This document shows positions 60,009 to 64,000 of a DNA stretch of 64,000 bases, one piece after another. The stretch lies in NCBI GenBank assembly GCA_035582835.1, contig JAYKAV010002464.1, forward strand, positions 525,996-589,995. Reading direction: 5' to 3'. Numbering within the stretch: position 1 is the first letter of the stretch; the number at the start of each line of letters is the position of its first letter. A program made the translations under genes and the position numbers. Origin of the DNA: Phoebastria nigripes. Taxonomy: Eukaryota > Chordata > Aves > Procellariiformes > Diomedeidae. The notes beneath the pieces were generated by a model. It was not told the DNA's origin and searched no databases. It worked only from the letters and a program-made list of their open reading frames with translations.

Positions 60009-62849
60009 ATAGCTGCTTCATTTGGAGATATCAGGGCCTAATTTTGTCCAGCCAGGCTGTTTTTACCTGATCTGAATTCTCCATTTCCCTCTGTCTGCTA
60101 GTGGGACTATTTTACTATAACCTCTGTCTCTGAACCCATGCCCTTGGCTTGCACCCTTCCTGCCTTCAAGGTCCCGTAAAAAGCATGGGTGTAGCAGCAA
60201 TACTTTGAAGGCATTTCTAAAATCTAGTGGGGATTTGGGACAGCGGGGAGGAATCAGTGCGTGGAGACCACATTTATGAACTGAATTCTCTCACTTTTGC
60301 AATCTCCTGGGCTTTGGCTTCTGGCTTTCACAGAGCTGATGCAGGACCCCCTTGTTCTCTTCTGAAATGCGATTTCTGCTTTCTGGCAGCAGTCCAGGAG
60401 ATAATTAACAAGCCCAGCCATACAGAGAGCTTAGAGCATCTGCCAGGTTTTAATTACATTTGGGCTGTTACGGAGATGTGGTATGAGCNATGGAAAGGAC
60501 TTGCAGTACTGGAGATGGATCACGTATCAGGTGTTCCTCCCCACCGCCAAGTAGCAAACCAGCGGGTCAGAAACAAACTAACTGTAGTTACATCCCCATC
60601 TACTCTCAGNGGGACCCAAAACATCCAGCAAGTACAAACCTGAGCCACCCATGAACTCATAAAGCAGAAAGGATAAGATACATTTCTTCAAGCACTCCTG
60701 TTTCGATACACAGCAATGCCAGGACACATGGAACTTAAGCTCTATTAAGAACCAATCATACTTCCACCAAGCAGGAATAGTCTTATGCTATTCATGCTAT
60801 AGAGCCCAACCAGATACTAAATATTCACAAATAGACTAAGTCAGCAAAGCATCAAACGCGAGAGCCTCCAGATACGCACAGGTATGTTCCTCTAGACCTC
60901 CTTAACCACAAAGCTGCTCCCCACTAAAGCCAGAGGTCCCACCTGCTTCCACTACCACCTTAAACACTGATGTATTCCACCCAGGGCTATGACTGCAGCA
61001 AAGGTGCAATGTGCCTTGCACAGGACACAGTGGGCTGCTGTTTATTCTGTTTAGCCATTCCTCTAAAGAGCTACTGACAGAAGTGACTGTAATATGGCAC
61101 CTGGCCCTGAGTCTGGGAGAGAAGTCAGGCCACATGCTGTTATCAGCTGAATGCCCCAGGCCAGAAGCAGAGTCCATACAGAAATGTGGAAGAAGAAAGC
61201 TTATTGCGGCACAGTGGACTCAATGTAACAGCAGCTGAAGCAAGGAGGAGAGATCCAGCCCAGGCTGCNTCTGGTTTCTCTGCTTGATTAAACTGTCAAA
61301 AGTGGTGCTGGGAGGCAGTTTGCCCTCTGTATCCATGCTAGTGGGTTCTTGACAGTGGCTGTCTGCCTTGTACAATGACGGGTTAGCAGTGTCAGCTGTG
61401 CAGCCATCCAAAGAGACTATTTCAGCTGCCCAGGTGATACTTGGGCAGGTTTGCCACACTGAAAGCAAAGGCTTCAATTCTCCTTTCCTGCAAAATCCCA
61501 TCTCAGGTCTGCAGCTTCCAGTCAACAGCCTGCACCCCACCTTGCAGGTGACCCTGCTTGGGTTGGCTGCCTAACCAAACAGGGAAGTCGAGCTCTTGGG
61601 GGATTTACTGGGGGTTTTAAAATTAAAAACTCAAAAGCTGGAGGATAAGATTTCCACAGCAGGGACCAGCATGACTTTACTGCACAGTTGTCAGTCCCTT
61701 ATATCCTAACGGGAATTCAGTTTTACCACCATTTTACAGTTGTATAGATCACTCACACTTAATGAGCAGAATACATCCTGGAGTGTTGTGTAACTCCAGC
61801 TTCGCTTTCTCATTAAATTGACATTTATAGTGCAAAGAGTAATGGATTAAGAAACGCTCCTCTCCGCAGACAGAGGCTTTTTAGGCCACCAACACCACTT
61901 CTGTGGTATTTTGACAGATACAGAATTTTTGGATGTTATTAATTCTTGTTTTCAGAAGTCTTGAGGATTCCTTAATTCAGCATTGCAGGAGAACTACATG
62001 TTCTAGTGCAAGTGCCACCATCTGCATCCCTGAATCCAGGNGGTGTATTACTTTTTGAGGGCAAAGCCACACTGGACTGCAATTCGGAGTGGAGAGGGAG
62101 AAAGGTATCAGATGAAGGCAGCGTTTGTCTGGAGAGCTAGATCACAGCCTAGTGATCAAGAAGCTGTGGATTACAACTGAGCTGTCTTGGAAAAGCCATG
62201 TAAGGGAACCTTATGTGTCTTCCAATTGCGTTGTCCCCAGAGCTGGCTGCTTCAGTGTAACTACTTCCTTTCTTGAGTGCAAAGGATCAAACCTGAATCC
62301 ACAAAACATGGAGGCAGTAAACACAGAGGGATCTTNATAAGCAGGGTGTTCCTGGCACAGAAAAAACCCAGATTTTTCACAGTGACTGATTCTGGAAGAG
62401 CAAAGGCAGCNGTGTGCATGGAGTTAATAACTCCCAAACTGTACACATCTAGGCTTTCCTTTTCACAAGTCTCACCACAGTTTTACTTTGCTCATCTGTG
62501 TGAATTTCATTTTGAAACATCTTGGCTAATCCAAAGCTGGGTGGAGAACAGAGTATCCCTTCTGGACTCATTGCTCTGTTTCTCAGATATTGACGTGCAT
62601 TGCTCAGACATTGCGGCATTAGATGCACTTTTAAAATGCAATGAAAGCACTTGTGTCTAGAAGACTGCAAGGAAACAGCTCTAAAAGGCTTTGGATCTTT
62701 GATTTTNGGTTTGGTGTTTTTTTTTTCCCTCCTTGAAAACATCACTCAGGGCTGCAGATGACAGCTCTGGCAGATTAGATCCTAGCCTTCACATGGCATG
62801 AGGTGAATATTAACTAGAGCTTCATGTCACCCTTATGCAACAGGGTAAA

Positions 62850-62950
62850 TAGGCACCATCATTCCTGCTTTAGAGATAGGAAGCCAAGTTAGAGAATACC
62901 AGTCAGTTAACTAAAGCCACATGGTAATAGTCATATGGGAGTAGAGGAAC
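62850..62950 (+). repeat. Possible ancient SINE-like (MIR / L3-tail) fragment
   Basis: CACCATCATTCCTGCTTTAG, AGATAGGAAGCCAAGTTAGAG, then CTAAAGCCACATGGTAATAG follows the MIR/L3 order of ATCCCCATTTTACAGAT, GGAAACTGAGGCACAGAGA, then GGTCACACAG..AGT. It is diverged. Confidence 0.35.
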
Positions 62951-64000
62951 TGCCCCACACAATGTTTTCAAGAAGCTGCTGCTCACAGAGGTGTCAGCTG
63001 GACAGACATGAGCTGGTGAATAAATTGTGGAGAGAAGCAAGAACTGTCCCCTCCCCTCCCCTTACAGTGCAGAGAGACCCAAACACTACCCATGATCAGG
63101 GTTCCCAGCAGCATCGAGAGGCAGGTACATCTGCAAAGGCTGTTGGAGATGGTAGAAGGGGTCATCCAGCAGCTTGACACTGCCCTGTCACAGATCAGAA
63201 GAAAGAGTCCAAGACTGACAGGCAGGAAGAGCAGGACACTTTGATAGAGAGATAGACAATGAGTGAAATAATGGAGGCTGGGTGGCAGGTGGTAGCTAAA
63301 AGGAATCAGCAGAGATCTTCTGCCTTCGTGACTCTTACACAGTTGAAGGTCTGACAAGGACATAGCCTGATACCTGACATTTACAGTGAGGAGGTAGCAT
63401 TATTCCCTGCCTTGCTAGGACAGACCTAAATAATGAGGGGAAACAACCAGAGGTCTTGGACGGACCAAGTGGCAGCAGGAAGAAGGCCAAGTGTTCACAG
63501 CTCTCTTGAACACACCTTCAAGGACAGAGTGAAGATGACAGCAGAGCCAGAAGGAGAGGCACTCAGCTGCATCATCACCTACAGATATCCATGTCCCATC
63601 CCAGTTGCAGAGGAAGGGTGGTAGGAGAAGGGCCACCTTTGCACTCCCTTCTCTCCACAGTGAGGGATCTCCCCACAGTTGATCAAAGGAGCTTGGGTGC
63701 AAGGATGGAGATGTGACTAAGAGAATTCTCACAGAAGTGGCCTGTTTGTGCACTGCCACCTTTACAGAGGTGCTGGGCCCAGCCTCAGAACAGCTCAGCC
63801 TGGGCTAGTCTAGGTCAGAGCTTTTGTGGCTTCTCTTTCCTTTTTCATGTCTCACTAGAGGCAGCTAAAGCCAGCCCTGCACAGCAGCACCCTGTGCCAC
63901 AGGGAAGCAAAGCAAGCAGATTATGCTAAGCAGGCGATTAAAAAGCCCAGAGTCGATCCCCTAAATCACTGCTCAAAGCAGAGAAGCCATCCAAATATGC

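Larger units (their letters stand above)
56842..64000 (+). other. LRRC75B: LRRC75B intron 3 (5' part), with LTR and CR1 insertions
   Basis: At least 7.1 kb without the leucine-rich-repeat exon; no frame here matches LRRC75 C-terminal sequence. Apart from the two retroelements and one SINE-like scrap listed separately, the sequence is unrecognised. It has many isolated n bases (for example near 60489, 60610, 61269, 62041, 62336, 62411, 62707). Confidence 0.7.

Overview
This window is nuclear DNA of a bird, probably a neoavian lineage. The evidence is interrupted vertebrate genes with consensus GT-AG splice sites, a CR1 LINE 3' end finishing in the avian ATTCTATGATTCTATGA tail, and a solo endogenous-retrovirus LTR of a type I recall as common in neoavian genomes. 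Isolated ambiguous bases (n) and one run of N (51467-51569) mark a draft assembly. Two protein genes can be supported. Both match the block that in human lies on 22q11.23, where GGT1 and LRRC75B are divergent neighbours.

Left part (about 4.1-15.7 kb): a complete minus-strand gamma-glutamyltransferase 1 gene (GGT1). All 12 coding exons were placed by translation and splice sites. They join in frame to 1707 nt (568 residues plus stop). Every catalytic and substrate-contact residue I could place is present, including the nucleophile Thr381. The start-codon exon opens at a splice acceptor only 4 nt before the ATG, so promoter and 5' UTR exons lie further upstream and were not located. Sequence left of about 4.1 kb holds no gene I can recognise, only a CR1 scrap.

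Middle (about 15.7-47.9 kb): about 32 kb between the two divergent gene starts with no recognisable coding exon. It holds old, degraded repeats (two ancient CR1/L3-like pieces, several MIR-like SINE or L3-tail pieces), a polypurine tract, a T-rich tract and a cluster of TAATTA homeodomain-type sites. It presumably contains GGT1 5' UTR exons and cis-regulatory DNA.

Right part (about 47.9-64 kb): a CpG island with GC boxes, then plus-strand LRRC75B exons 1-3 (166 residues plus a split codon). The leucine-rich-repeat exon is not in the window, so intron 3 exceeds 7.1 kb. That intron carries a 588-bp antisense solo LTR with a perfect 5-bp target duplication and a fairly young sense-oriented CR1 3' fragment.

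I see no operon, CRISPR array, phage, tRNA or rRNA gene, and no convincing undescribed system. The most useful oddities are a 23-bp tandem duplication that doubles the GGT1 exon 4 splice donor, a changed set of N-glycosylation sequons in GGT1, a likely N-myristoylation signal at the LRRC75B N-terminus, and the TAATTA cluster.
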